This document shows positions 13,819-26,700 of a DNA stretch of 64,000 bases, piece after piece. Made by a program: the position numbers and the translations under genes. How positions within the stretch are numbered: position 1 is the first letter of the stretch; every line of letters begins with the position of its first letter. This DNA comes from Balaenoptera acutorostrata (taxonomy: Eukaryota > Chordata > Mammalia > Artiodactyla > Balaenopteridae). Location: assembly GCF_949987535.1 (NCBI RefSeq), contig NC_080070.1, forward strand, positions 12,467,770 through 12,531,769. The letters run 5' to 3'. The notes under the pieces were generated by a model. That model saw only the letters and a program-made list of their open reading frames with translations. It was not told the DNA's origin and searched no databases.

Positions 13819-16800
13819 TTAGATTCCATATATATGCATTAGCATATGATATTTGTTTTTCTCTTTCTGACTTACTTCACTCTGTATGACAGACTCTAGG
13901 TCCATCCACCTCACTACAAATAATTCAATTTCATTTCTTTTTATGGCTGAGTAGTATTCCATTGTATACATGTGCCACATCTTCTTTATTCATTCATCTG
14001 TTGTCGGACATTTAGGTTGCTTCCATGTCCTGACTATTGTAAATAGTGCTGCAGTGAACATTGTGGTGCATGTCTCTTTTTGAATTATGGTTTTCTCAGG
14101 GCATATGCCCAGTAGTGGGATTGCTGGGTCATAAGGTAGTTCTATTTTTAGTTTTTTAAGGAACCTCCATACTGTTTTCCATAGTGGTTGTATCAATTTA
14201 CATACCCACCAACAGTGTAGGAGGGTTCCCTTTTTACCACACCCTTTCCAGCAATTATTGTTTCTAGCTTTTTTGATAATGGCCATTCTGACCGGCGTGA
14301 GATGATACCTCATTGCAGTTTTTGATTTGCATTTCTCTAATAATTAGTGATGTTGAGCATCTTTTCATATGCCTCTTGGCCATCTGTATGTCTTTCTTGG
14401 TGAAATGTCCATTTAGGTCTTCTGCCCATCTTTTACCTGGGTTGTTTGTTTTTTTGATATTGAGCTCCATGAGCTGTTTGTATATTTTGGAGATTAATCC
14501 TTTGTCAGTTGCTTTGTTTGCAAATATTTTCTCCCATTCTGAGGGTTGTCTTTTCATCTTGTTTATGGTTTCCTTCCTTTGCTATGACAAAGCTTTTAAG
14601 TTTCATTAGGTCCCATTTGTTTATTTTTGTTTTTATTTCCATTTCTCTAGGAGGTGGGTCAGAAAGGATCTTGCTGTGATTTATGTCAAAAAGTGTTCTT
14701 CCTGTGTTTTCCTCTAAGAGTTTTATAGTGTCTGGCCTTACATTTAGGTCTTTAATCCATTTTGAGTTTATTTTGGTGTATGGTGTTAGGGAGTGTTCTA
14801 ATTTCATTCTTTTACATGTAGCTGTCCAGTTTTTCCAGCATCACTTATTGAAGAGGCTGTCTTTTCTCCATTGTATGTTCTTGCCTCCTTTGTTGTAAAT
14901 TAGGTGCCCATATGTGCCAGGGTTTATCTCTGGGCCTTCTATCCTGTACCACTGATCTATATTTCTGTTTTTGTGCCAGTACCATATTGTCTTGATTACT
15001 GTAGCTTTGTGGTATAGTTTGAAGTCAGGGAGCCTGATTCCTCCAACTCCATTTTTCTTTCTCAAGATTGCTTTGGCTATTTGGGGTCTTTTGTGTTTTC
15101 ATACGAATTGTAAGATTTTTTGTTCTAATTCTGTGAAGAATGCCATCGGTAGTTTTATAGGGATTGCATTGAATTTGTAGATTGCTTTGGGTAGTATAGT
15201 CATTTTCACAATATTGATTCTTCCAATCCAAGAACATGGTATATTTCTCCTTTTTATGTCATCTTTGATTTCTTTCATCAGTGTTTTATAGTTTTCTGAG
15301 TACAAGTCTTTCGCCTCCTTAGGCAGGTTTATTCCTAGGTATTTTATTCTCTTTGTTGCAATGGTAAATGGAAGTGTTTCCTTAATTTCTCTTTCTGATT
15401 TTTCGTTGTTGGTGTATAGGAATGCCAGAGATTTCTGTGCATTAATTTTGTATCCTGCAGCCTTACCAAATTCATTGATTAGTAGTTCTAGTAGTTTTCT
15501 GGTGGCATCTTTAGGATTTGCTATGTATAGTATCATGTCATTGGAAAATAGTGACAGTTTTACTTCTTCTTTTCCAATTTGTATTCCTTTTATTTCTTTT
15601 TCTTCTCTGATTGCTGTGGCTAGGACTTCCAAAACTGTGTTGAATAAGAGTGGCAAGAGTGGACATCCTTGTCTTGTTCCTGATCCTAGTGGAAATGCTT
15701 TCAGTCTTTCACCACTGAGTATGATGCTTGCTGTGGATTTGTCATATGTGGCCTTTATTATGTTGAGGTAAGTTCCCTCTATGCCCATTTTCTGGAGAGT
15801 TTTTATCATAAATGGGTGTTGAATTTTGTCAAAAGCTTTTTCTGCATCTATTGAGATGATCATATGGTTTTTATTCCTTAATTTGTTAATGTGGTATATC
15901 ACATTGATTGATTTGCGTATATTGAAGAATCCTTGCATCCCTGGGATAAATCCCACTTGATCATGGTGTATGATCCTTTTAATGTGCTGTTGGATTCTGT
16001 TTGCTAGTATTTTGGTGAGGATTTTTGCATCTATGTTCATCAGTGATATTGGTCTATAATTTTCTTTTTTTGTGATATCTTTTTCTGGTTTTGGTATCAG
16101 GGACATGGTGGCTTTGTAGAATGAATTTGAGAGTGTTTCTCCCTCTGCAATTTTTGGGAAGAGTTTGAGAAGTATCAGTGTTAGCTCTTCTCTAAATGTT
16201 TGATAGAATTCACCTGTGAAGCCATTTGGTCCTGGACTTTTGTTTGTTGGAAGATTTTTCATTACGGTTTCAATTTCATTACTTGTGATAGGTCTGTTTA
16301 TATTTTCTAATTCTTCCTGGTTCAGTCTTGGAAAATTGTAACTTTCCAATAATTTGTCCATTTCTTCATGGTTGTCGATTTTATTGGCATATAGTTGTTT
16401 GTAGTAGTCTCTTATAATCCTTTGTACTTATGCAGTGTCAGTTGTGATTTCTCCTTTTTCATTTCTAATTTTATTGATTTGCGTCCTCTCCCTTTTTTTC
16501 TTGATGAATCTGGCTAAGGGTTTATCAATTTTGTTTATCTTCTCAAAGAACCAGCTTTTAGTTTTATTGATCTTTGCTATTGTTTTGTTTCTATTTCATT
16601 TATTTCTGCTCTGATCTTTATGATTTCTTTCCTTCTACTCACTTTAGGTTTTCTTTGTTCTTCTTTCTCTAGTTGTTTTAAGTGTAGGGTTAGATTGTTT
16701 ATTTGAAATTTTTCTTGTTTCTTGAGGTGAGATTGAATTGCTATAAACTTCCTTCTTAGAACTGCTTTTGCTGCATCCCATAGGTTTTGGGTCTTTGTGT

Positions 16801-17634
16801 TTTCGTTGTCATTTGTTTCTATGTATTTTTTAATTTCTTCTTTGATTTCTTTAGTGATCTCTTGGTTATTTAGTAGTGCAATGTTTAGCTTCCATGTATT
16901 TGTGTTTTTTACAGTTTTTTTCCTGTAATTGATTTCCAGTCTTGTAGCATTGTGGTCCGAAAAGATGCTTGATACGATTTCAATTTTTTTTAATTTTCTG
17001 AGGCTTGATTTGTCACCCAAGATGTGATCTATCCAGGAGAATGTTCCATGTGCACTTGAGAAGAAAGTGTATTCTGCCACTTTTGGGTGGAATGTTCTGT
17101 AAATATCAATTAGATCTATCTGGTCTATTGTGTCATTTAAAGCTCGTGTTTCCTTATTTATTTTCTGTTTGGATGATCTGTCCATTGGTGTAAGTGGGGT
17201 GTTAAAGTCCCTTACTATTATTGTGTTACTGTTGATTTCTCCTTTCATGGTTGTTAGTGTTTGCCTTATGTATTGAGGTATTCCTATGTTGGGTGCATAA
17301 ACATTTATTGTTATATCTTCTTCTTGGATTGATCCCTTGATCACTATGTAGTGTCCCTCTTTGTCTCTTGTAATTGTCTTTATTTTAAAGTCTATTTTGT
17401 CTGGTATGAGAATGCTACTCCAGCTTCCTTTTGGCTTCCACTGGCATGGAATATCTTTTTCCATCCCCTCACTTTCAGTCTCTATGTGTCCCTAGGTCTG
17501 AAGTACGTCTCTTGTAGACAGCATATATATGGGTCTTGTTTTTGTATCCATTCAGCCAGTCTGTGTCTTCTGGTTGGGACATTTAATCCATTTACATTCA
17601 AGGTTATTATCTATATGTATGTTCCTAATACCAT
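13819..17634 (-). pseudogene. L1 ORF2 remnant (endonuclease and reverse transcriptase), inactive
   Basis: The span from ATG (17634) to TAA (13819) is 3,816 nt, close to the normal L1 ORF2 length, but stops and frameshifts cut it into blocks. The largest are 17464-16577 (endonuclease side) and 16361-15099 (reverse transcriptase). The RT active-site block reads LFSNDM where the usual motif is FADDM, and the endonuclease block reads IVRDFNTP instead of the usual VGDFNTP. Described as a decayed copy only. Confidence 0.9.
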
Positions 17635-17692
17635 TTTCTTAATTGTTTTGGGTTTGTGTTTGTGTGTCTTTTTCTTCTCTTGTGTTTCCCCC

Positions 17693-18572
17693 TTAGAGAA
17701 GTTTCTTTAGCATTTGTTGTAAAGCTGGTTTGGTGCTGCTGAATTCTCTTAGCTTTTGTTTGCCTGCAACGCTTTTGACTTCTCCATCAAATCTGAATGA
17801 GATCCTTGCTGGGTAGAGTAATCTTGTTTGTAGGTTTTTCTCTTTCATCACTTTAAGCATATCCTGCCACTCCCTTCTGGCCTGCAGAGCTTCCACTGAA
17901 AAATCAGCTGATAAATTTATGGGGATTCCTTTGTATGTTATTTTTTTGTTTTTCCCTTGTTGCTTTTAATATTTTTTCTTTGAATTTAATTTTTGTTAGT
18001 TTGATTAATATGTGTCTTGGTGTGTATTTCCTAGGGTTTATCCTCTATGGGACTCTCTGTGCTTCCTGGACTTGGGTGACTATTTCCTTTCCCATGTTAG
18101 GGAAGTTTTCCACTATAATCTCTTCAGATATTTTCTCAGACCCTTTCTTTTTCTCTTCTTATTCTGGGACCCCTATAATTTGAATGTTGATGTGTTTAGT
18201 ATTGTCCCAGAGGTCTCTGAGATTGTCGTCAGTTCTTTTCATTCTTTCTTCTTTATTCTGTTTCTCGGCAGTTATTTCCACCATTTTGTCTTCCAGGTCA
18301 CTTATTCATTCTTCTGCCTCTGTTATTCTGTTATTGATTCCTTCTAGTGTATTTTTCATTTCAGTTATTGTGTTCTTCATCTCTGTTTGTTTGTTCTTTA
18401 GTTCTTCTAGATCTTTGTTAAACATTTCTTGTATTTTCTCAGTCCATGTTTCCATTCTATTTCCGAGATTCTGGTTCATCTTTACTATCATTACTCTGAA
18501 TTCTTTTTCAGGTAGATTGCCTATTTCCTCTTCATTTATTTAGTCTTGTAGGATTTTACCGTGCTCCTTCAT
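17693..18572 (-). pseudogene. L1 ORF1 remnant (RNA-binding coiled-coil protein)
   Basis: Antisense, recognised by the coiled-coil segment rich in KDLEELKNKQTEMKN-type heptads and the C-terminal [15 protein letters not shown] and PARISF blocks of L1 ORF1p. Multiple in-frame stops interrupt it. Confidence 0.88.
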
Positions 18573-18599
18573 CCGTGACATATTTTTTTGCAGTCTCAT

Positions 18600-19703
18600 T
18601 TTTTTTTTTTTTTTTTTTTTTACAACTGGGATTTTTTTCCTGTTGGCATGACGCTTCCAACACTGGAGTTTGTAGGCTATTGGGTAGAGCTGGGTCTTGG
18701 TGCTGAGATGAGGAACTCTGTGAGACCTCACTCCAATGAATATTCCCTGGGGTCTGAGGTTCTCTGTTAGTCCAGTGGTTCAGACTTGGAGCTCCCACCT
18801 CAGGAGCTTCCACCCAACCCCAGGCTCACAAATCAAGATCCTGCTAGCCACATGGGGTGGCAAAAAAAAAAGGTAAAAAATAAAATTAGACTACAAAACT
18901 AACAGATATGTTAGAAAGAAAGTAAAAATAAAAATATAGATGAATCAACAACTGGAAGGTACATCACTACCACAGTAGTAAAAAAGAGGAGGAGGGAAAA
19001 GGAAAAAAAATAAAATGGTGGCAGGGGGAAGGCCTTGGCTGTGGAGAGTGGGGCCTAAGCAAGGGTGAGGTTTGGGTGGTGGGTGGGGCCAATGCTCAGG
19101 ACCCACTAGGATGGAAAAGGCCCTGGGGGCTGTGGGGGGTGGGGCTTAGGCTCAAGGAACAGAAGGGGCCCAGGTGTGCCCCTGACCCTGGTCTCAGAGG
19201 GTAGGGAACCTCACCTGGGAGCCCAGCAGGCTTCCTGGGCTCGAATGGGTGGGGCAAACGCCCTCCTCTCCTCTCCTGCTCCTCCAGTCTTGGGTCTGGG
19301 AGGCCCCCTCCCTCCTGCCTCTCCTGATCTCCCTGGCCTCCCTACTATGCTCCCAAGACCAATGCGGAGAGAGGCAGGTGGGGAAGGGGAGGCCTTGGAG
19401 GGCAGGGGACTGGCGTGGGAGTTCAGCAGGCTCCCCATGCCCAAGTGGGAGGGGCAATCACCCTCTGCTCCTCTCCCACTCCTCCCAGAGGGCCCCTCCC
19501 GCCTGCCTCTCCTGATCTCCTTGGCCTCAGGGGCCCCGATCTTGTCTGGCCTCCACTTCTCCTCCCCCCTCGGTCCCCCTACATCCTACTGGTTCACTCT
19601 GGGGTTCCTCCTATTTCCTTGGGGGTCAGAGTCTCCCATCAGCGGCCGGCAGGCACCGTAGTTGTGGGGAGATGCTAACTCCACATCTCCACACTGCCAT
19701 ATT
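18600..19703 (-). promoter_or_regulatory. 5'UTR/internal promoter of the antisense L1, with tandem units
   Basis: GC-rich region following a 22-nt T-run (about 18600-18621). Two similar blocks spaced 200 bp apart begin at 19220 and 19420 and share CAGCAGG, GCCTGCCTCTCCTGATCTCC-type text. The element's 5' terminus reads AATATGGCAGTGTGG on the L1 strand. This 5'UTR is unlike that of the + strand L1 at 25,733. Confidence 0.75.
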
Positions 19704-19848
19704 ACTTTTATAGTTTTAAGTTCTATATTTGGGTCTGTGATCAATTTGGGGTTAGCTTTTGTGAAGAGTATAAGGTCTGCATCAAGATTTTTTTTTTTTG
19801 CATCTGGATATACACTAGTTCCAACATGATTTGTTGAAAAGACTCTCT

Positions 19849-20022
19849 ACTATATAGCACAGGGAACTCTGCTTAATATTCTGTAATAACCTAAATGGGA
19901 AAAGAATTTGAAAAAGAACAGATACTTGTATACATATAACTGAATCACTTTGCTGTACACCTGAAACTAACACAACATTGTTAATCAACTATATTCCAAT
20001 TTAAAATAAAAATTAAAAAAAA
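19849..20022 (+). mobile_element. Short L1 3'UTR insertion, sense
   Basis: L1 3' end (CTGAATCACTTTGCTGTACA, ending in an A-rich tail) in + orientation within an antisense L1. Flanked by imperfect 13-bp repeats, GAAAAGACTCTCT (19836-19848) and GAAAAGTGTCTCT (20023-20035). Confidence 0.8.
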
Positions 20023-20815
20023 GAAAAGTGTCTCTTGCTACATTCTGTTGCCTTTGCTCCTTTGTCAAACATCAATTGACTATATTTATGTGAGTCTATT
20101 TCTGGACTGTTTTCTGTTCCATTGATTTGTCTATTCTTTCACCAATATCACATAGTCTTAATTATTGTATCAGTATAGTAAGTCTTGAAATCGAATTGTG
20201 TCAACCCTCTAACTTTGTTCTTTTCCTTCAGTATTGTGTTGGTGAGTCTTTTGCTTCTCCATATAAATTTAAAATCAGTTTGTCAATCCACAAATTACTT
20301 GCTGGGATTTCGATTGAAATTGCATTGAATCTATGGATGAGTTGGAAAGAAATGACATCTTGACAATATTGAGATTTCCTATCCATGAACAAGAAATATT
20401 TTTCCATTTATTTAGTTTGATTTTGTTCATCAAAGTTTTGTAGTTTCCCTCATATAGATCTTATACATATTTTGTTCTTCTTATACCTAGGTATTTATTT
20501 GGGAGGGGGTACTGATGTAAATGTTATTGTGTTTTTAATTCCAAATTCCACTTGTCCATTGATAGAGTTCGATGCTGTTTTGATTACTGTAGCTTTGCAA
20601 TATATTTTGAAATCAGGAAGCATGATGCCTCTAGCTTAGTTGTTCTTTCTCAAGATTGCTATGGTATTCTGGGTCTTTTGTAGCTCCATATGAAATTTAG
20701 GATTGTTTGTTCTATTTCTGTAAAAAATGTCATTGGAATTTTTATAGAGATTGTATCTAATCTGTAGATTGCAGACTATCATGAGAATAGCCATGTTCAT
20801 TCCAAGGATGCTGTT

Positions 20816-22384
20816 TCTAGATGAAGAAAAACATCTAATTCTCAAGATACTCTTGAGATTTGTATAAGAGAAGATAGAGTTTTCTTCCCAGCTTTGAGTC
20901 ACCATTGATTATCTGGGCCTTGAAGCAGCAGTGCATGTGCCCAGAGCCTTACAAAGACAAATACTCTTAAAAACACTTGTTTGTTTGCAGATCAATTACC
21001 TGACCTCTTCTGCCGTGCTCTGTATCATAGGAATCTAAGTTTCCCAAGGCCCCCTCCTCTGTGAATTCTAGGAAAATTCAGCCAAGAGGAAGAGGGTGGA
21101 AGTGGAGATAAAGCCAGGGTATTTATCCTTTTTTGTCTGCTTCAGCTGGCACTTCAGTGCCACCTGTATCTCCTCTGTGGCTACAGCTCCCCCTGGACAG
21201 CTCTGTCTCCTATGGTCCAAGCTTGCTGAGCAGATCCAACATGACTCCATCTTTGCTGGGTGGCCCCAACTCCAGGTATCTGGTAACATTCTATCCTTTG
21301 TTCCCCCAGCCTTAAGGATTGTAGTAGATTCTTGATGATAACTTTGGGATTGTCTCATTGTCCCCCCACCCATTCTCAATTCTTCCTTCATCTGTGTATC
21401 CAATTACATGTATCATATTTCCTCTGTCTGAAATATCTACAGTGGTTTCTGTTTTCCTGGGAGGACTCCAACTATTAAAGGCTCTCATAAAAATAATGCC
21501 AAGTTGAACAGTTTGAACAAGGACACCTAGGTCTCTGGGTGAAACAAAGCAGTATAGGAATAACACAGAGATATAAAATCTACTTCCTCTTTTCACATTA
21601 TGTTAGTTGTTAAGTATAGGGTTGCCCTGTGGCACAACCATATGGAAAACCATTCACATTGTAGTCCGTGTAATTGGCAGTCCTTGGAGTTGTGCAGTTC
21701 ACAACATGGTCATCTGTACCTAACAAACTTGGGTGGGTAGATATTGCCCAAAGCTCATTTTTATTGGTTAGTGACATCTAGTTATTAGTAGGACTGGAGT
21801 CAACTCTAAGAAATAGAAAGAAAGAGAAAAAAACAACCCACAGTAGCCTAAATAAAACAGTAATTTTCTCACCTATAAAAGTCTGTAGGGATGTAGTTCA
21901 GGGCTGGTATAGATGCTCATCTCCACAAAGTCCATAGCCACCCAGACACTGGATTCCTTCTAGCTCACCAATCTGCCATCTCTCAAGTGTGAACCTCATT
22001 CTTATTATCCATGAGGCATATGCCTTCCAGACAGCAGAATGGAAGAAAGGGCCAAAAAAAGTAGGGGGAGGGGGCACAGGTAGGCAATGGGAAAATGCCA
22101 AATATCCCCTAAGGAAGATTTCAAATAGGTACCACATGGCACTTCTACTTAGATACCTTTGGCCAGAACTTTCAGGAGTGAGGGGTGGGTGGACCTAGGT
22201 TTTTCCTTCTCTGGTCTCTGCTTATCTTTAAGGGGGAACGGAGAAACAGTTCCCATAAGTTGATGCTGATGCTCTGGCCTTAAATCTATAGCGACTTCTA
22301 AGGCCCCCAGAGAAGGAAGAAATAGAGACTAAATCAGAAACCTAGACTCACAGGCTTTGAGTACTAGATTTTACAGATATGGGA
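20816..22384. other. Intergenic sequence, no gene recognised
   Basis: No convincing exon, RNA gene or young repeat was seen. Confidence 0.5.
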
Positions 22385-22470
22385 AATTAGGTAAAAATCA
22401 CCTAACTAGTTAATGAGAAATGTAGGACTGAAAGCCAGGTCTTCTGTTTCCTAGTTCAGTGATCTTTTCA
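22385..22470 (-). repeat. MIR fragment, antisense
   Basis: Antisense MIR core text (AATCACCTAACTAGTTAATGA and GGACTGAAAGCCAGGTCTTC). Confidence 0.5.
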
Positions 22471-22499
22471 TGATATGTCATCTCATGGGGAAGACTGTT

Positions 22500-22985
22500 C
22501 TTTCTTTTCCCTGGGGCATATTACATAGCTGCAAATTCTTGGCAGTTCCTCTCCTCAGGTGGTGGAGTTTATTTTTCTATTCCTTGAGTCTGGTCTGGCT
22601 TTGAGACTTGCATTGATCAAGAGAATATGGCAGAAGTGATGTTGTATGAATTTCAAGCCTAGGTCTCCAGAGATTTGCAGCTTCCACTCTTGCTTTCTTG
22701 GAATCCAGTTGCCATTGGAATGAGCCTGAGCTAGCCTCTGGAGGGGCCCCATGAAGGAGATGCCCTGGCTAACAATCCCAGCCAACCACCAAACAGGGAG
22801 GGAGGCCATCCTGGACTAGGCAGCCCTGAGCTGCCGTTTGAAACCAAACATAAACGAGTGCAGCTGACACTCCAACTGTACCTAATTTGCCAAGCCATAG
22901 AATGGAGAGCCAATCCATTGTTTTTTAAGGCACCAGATTTGGGGGTTGTTTATTATAGAGCAATACTGGTACACTTCCTAACAGG
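22500..22985 (+). repeat. Probable old MaLR/LTR-type remnant
   Basis: The block from GAGAATATGGCAGAAGTGATG to the end GCACCAGATTTGGGGGTTGTTTATTATAGAGCAATA resembles an ancient mammalian LTR family. A similar ending recurs near 35,215-35,265. The family name is uncertain. Confidence 0.4.
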
Positions 22986-23219
22986 TCAATCATATTTCTT
23001 GTGTTTTTTAAGGGTTTCACAAAGGGAGACCACACAATGTGTTCCATTCTCTTGTTTTCTGTTCTTCCAAATGGGGAAATTATTGTTCACCAATCCTTTA
23101 TGCAAAACAGAATACTTACTGAACATTAAACAGGACCAATCCATGCTAAATGTTTTATAACATTAGTATTATTAAGATAGACTTACTTGAAATAATGCAA
23201 AGTATAATTCTTTCAATTT

Positions 23220-23300
23220 TCATATGATGAGAAAAGTCAAGTTCCTTATCCTTGGTCATGCAGTTAATGCAGCTGGTTTAATAATGGACCTAGACTCAGC
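23220..23300 (-). repeat. MIR fragment, antisense
   Basis: Short decayed MIR core with the antisense pattern AAGTCAAGTTCCTTATCC...CATGCAGTTAATG. Confidence 0.4.
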
Positions 23301-24469
23301 AAGGCACAAGCAGAACTGTCTTTATTCTTTCTTACAACTATTCCCACAAAACCTGCTCCAGCAGCTTATTCATCACCACTGGGTGGAATCTTTCACCTCT
23401 GGGTGAAATCTTGGGGAAGTCCAGTAGCTTTCCAGTTACTTTAGCTAATAACAGATTCTCCAATCATTTCTAGGTAATAACGAGGGCGGTCTGATCTACC
23501 ACCAAAACTCTGGATTTTTGTTGCTTTCAAAATTTTTCCCCTTCCCCAGTTCGCACTTGTCTCAGGCTTGACGGCTGCAATAGGAAATGCAGGTCATGGT
23601 CAGCATCTCTCCTTCTCCACCGATCTCCTTTCTAACTTGCAACTGCAGTTTTGGTTCCTTCCAGGTTGATGCTTGGGAACAGAGGAGAAGTAAGAGATGG
23701 AAAAGGATTCACTTTTAATCTGATTCGGAGCCCTCTAGATGAGGCTGATATCCAAAGTTGTCTCTCTTATGGATTCTTTAGTGGGCTCTTCAGAGTTATT
23801 CTCACTAGAAACATCTGCCTCAAGACCTCCAAATGGAATTACGCTTCTCCTGGCTTGCCCTTCATAAATTTGCCTTACTTTTTTCTTCCAAAGGCATGTG
23901 TCCAGCCTCTTCCTTCTGGGTGGCCTGTCTTCTGGTAGGAAGCCCTGCAGCATGTACATTTCATGTCAGCTCCCGGCCAGCTCCTTTCCGCGGGATCCAC
24001 AGAGCACAGACGGTGTACTGAATACGCGCATCTGTAGCGGTGCATCTTGTGTCCACGGCAGTGTGCTTTGCTGTGCAGGTACCCAGCCACACTCTCTTGT
24101 CTTTAAGATTTTCAGGCATAAGTCATTTGCTACTTCCTGATATCTCAAGTTCTCCAAATCATTCTCTTGAACCTCCTTATTAGACTCAAAGTGAGTGGTA
24201 AACACGATTCATGGTGAGGTGAGGGAAAGGAAAACCCACACTCTCCCCAAACTCTTTTTAAAGAAGACATTATCCAATGTCCTCAACCTCTCAGCAAATT
24301 CTTAGCCTTGTCTGATATTCCATCGAGATCTGAGACAAACTAAAAGTAGAAAAACCAGGTTCAGAATCATTTATTCTTTACTGCACAGATGAAATGATAC
24401 TATTGTATTGCTCTTGGAAACTCTGAAACAACATAAACAAACACATGCAAGTGATGATAGCTATCATTT
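23301..24469. other. Intergenic sequence, nothing recognised
   Basis: No gene or identifiable repeat. Confidence 0.45.
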
Positions 24470-24690
24470 GTTCTTGGCCTACAATTTGCAAGGCAGTGTA
24501 CAAAACACAGCTTCCTTTACTTAGTCCTTATGCTAATCTGTCATAGAAGGTATGATGATTTTGTTTTATAGAAATTAGGGGTACGGGTTCATTAAGAGAT
24601 TTTCCCCAACATCACATGACTGTATTTGGTAGAACCCAGATTCAAATTAACTCCAGCCTGTCTAGAGCTAAAATTTCTGCTTTATGCTAG
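24470..24690 (-). repeat. MIR element, antisense
   Basis: Antisense MIR from the 3' side (AAGGCAGTGTACAAAACA) through the core to the tRNA-like side (AACCCAGATTCAAATTAACTCC). Confidence 0.75.
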
Positions 24691-25202
24691 ATCACATCAT
24701 TTCTATTGGAAAATATACTGAATATATTTACTGAGGCTATCAGATGAAGAATGGTAGAACCAAGACTGAAAAAGGGGGGCGGAGGAGGTTAGACCACAGG
24801 AAAGGTGTGGCCCATTGAGATGTCAATCCCACTGATTGCCCTGCTGCTGGGAAGGAAAAAGGGAGAGAAGACCAAAACACTCTGTCTTAACAGTTCCAGG
24901 AAAAGGTAGACCTTTGAAAATAAAGAATACAGAAAATTACAATCCAGGAAATAATATTTCCTAGATGATGCTCTATGTGTGTGTATGTGCATGTGTTTAA
25001 ATAGAAGTAAGTGAATGAACTGAATTTTAGGGGGGAAAAAAGGAAAAGAAAGAGTAAAGGGAATAGCATCCCAGGTGGAGATATGACTGTGATTCTCAAT
25101 TCCAATTCAGAGTAAACTTCCCCTGTTGGGTGACAATACAGTTAATCAACAGCTAATGAATGATATGGGTAGCAGATGCTCTAACTTAAGAATCAGGGCA
25201 TC

Positions 25203-25722
25203 AGTAAAAAAGATGTGGTATATATATATACACAATTGGGTATTGCTCAGCCATAAGAAAAGAATGAAATCTTGCCATTTGTGACAATATGGATGGACCT
25301 AGAGCGTATTATGCTGAGTGAAATAAATCAGAGAAAGACAAATACTGTATGATGTCACCTATATGTGGGATCTAAAAAACAAAACAAATGAACAAACATT
25401 ATGAAACAGAAACAGAGTTATAGATACAGAGAATAAACAGGTGGTTGCCTGAGGGGAGGCGGATGGGAGGAGGAAAAAGATAGGTGAGGGAGATTAAAAC
25501 GTACAAACTTCCAGTTGCAAAATAAATGAGTCATGCGTATGAAATGTACATTATGGGGATATAGTCAATAACTATGTAATGTCTTTGCATAGTGACAGAT
25601 GGTAACTAGACTTACCGTGGTGATCATTTTGAAATGTATAGAAATATTGAATCACTGTGTTGTAGAACAGCAACTAACATAGTGTTGTAGGTCAATTATA
25701 CTTCAAAAACAAACTCATTTAA
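25203..25722 (+). mobile_element. L1 (L1MA-like) 3' end, sense
   Basis: ORF2 end and 3'UTR of an older L1: CAGCCATAAGAAAAGAATGAAAT, GGTGGTTGCC...GGGGAGGCGG and the final TCAATTATACTTCAAAAA. It ends immediately before the full-length L1. Confidence 0.85.
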
Positions 25723-25979
25723 AAAGAGATTGCAGGAGGAGCTTCAAGATGGCAGAAGAGTAAGACGTGGAGATCACCTTCTTCCCCACAAATACATCAG
25801 AAATACGTCTACATGAGGAACAACTCCTACAGAACACCTACTGAACGCTAGCAGAAGACCTCAGATTTCCCAAAAGGCAAGCAACTCCCCACGTACCTGG
25901 GCAGGGCAAAAAAAAAAAAGGAAAAACAGAGACAAAAGAATAGGGACAGGACCTGCATCTGTGGGAGGGAGCTGTGAAG

Positions 25980-26700
25980 GAGGAAAGGTTTCCACACACT
26001 AGGAGCCCCTTCGTGGGCGGAGACTGCGGGTGGCGGAGGGGGGAAGCTTCGGAGCCACGGAGGAGAGCGCAGCCACAGGGGTGCGGAGGGCAAAGCAGAG
26101 AGATTCCCGCACAGAGGCTCGGCGCCGACCAGCACTCACCAGCCCGAGAGGCTTGTCTGCTCACCCGCCGGGGCGGGCGGGGGCTGGGAGCTGAGGCTTG
26201 GGCTTCGGTTGGATCGCAGGGAGAGGACTGGGGTTGGCGGCGTGAACACAGCCTGAAGGGGCTAGTGCGCCACGGCTAGCCGGGAGGGAGTCCGGAAAAA
26301 GTCTGGAGCTGCCGAAGAGGCAAGAGACTTTTTCTTTCCTCTTTGTTTCCTGGTGCGCGAGGAGAGGGGATTCAGAGCGCCGCCTAAACAAGCTCCAGAG
26401 ATGGGCGCGAGCCGCGGCGATCCGCGTGGACCCCAGAGATGGGCATGAGACGCTAAGGCTGCTGCTGCTGCCACCAAGGAGCCTGTGTGCGAGCACAGGT
26501 CACTACCCACACCGCCCCTCCCGGGAGCCTGTGCAGCCCGCCACGGCCAGGGTCCTGTGATCCGGGGACAACTTCCCCGGGAGAATGCACGGCGCATCTC
26601 AGGCTGGTGCAACGTCACACCAGCCTCTGCCGCCACAGGCTCGCCCCGCATCCATACCCCTCCCTCCCCCCGGCCCGAGTGAGCCAGAGCCCCTGAATCA
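25980..26700 (+). promoter_or_regulatory. GC- and CpG-rich part of the L1 5'UTR
   Basis: CpG-rich block within the 5'UTR of the + strand L1, where the family's internal pol II promoter and CpG island lie. Not a host-gene CpG island. Confidence 0.7.

Larger units (their letters stand above)
13419..19703 (-). mobile_element. Full-length L1, antisense, 6.3 kb, 14-bp TSD
   Basis: Read on the - strand: 5'UTR 19703 to about 18573, ORF1 remnant 18572-17693, ORF2 remnant 17634-13819, 3'UTR and tail to 13419. The flanks share ACTTTTATAGTTTT at 13405-13418 and 19704-19717, so the whole element inserted at once. Divergence is modest, but both ORFs are broken, so it cannot move autonomously. Confidence 0.93.
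12121..20570 (-). mobile_element. Second old L1, antisense, nested in the first and itself split
   Basis: L1 3'UTR and 3' ORF2 at 12121-13418, continuing at 19718-19835 and 20036-20570 after two later insertions. The continuity is seen where ORF2-derived text about a 3'-half ORF2 region runs from TAGGACTTTTATAGTTTT before the insertion to TTAAGTTCTATATTTGGG after it. 5'-truncated. Confidence 0.75.
10190..20815 (-). mobile_element. Old L1 (L1MA-like), antisense, split by later insertions
   Basis: Outermost element of a nest. The segments are 10190-11339, then after a SINE 11696-12120, then after an 8.4-kb insertion about 20571-20815. The last segment continues the same ORF2 region: text before 12120 corresponds to CCAGTATCATATTG and the sequence resumes with TTGATTACTGTAGCTTTGC. 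The 3'UTR near 10190-10260 is typical of L1MA. Confidence 0.75.

Noticed and set aside
19176..19661. 161-codon proline-rich open frame
   Set aside because: Shadow of the GC-rich L1 5'UTR; the repeated PPASP/PLLIS pattern reflects the tandem DNA units, not a protein.
26262..26651. Possible CpG island promoter of a host gene
   Set aside because: Lies in the 5'UTR of a full-length L1, which explains the CpG content.
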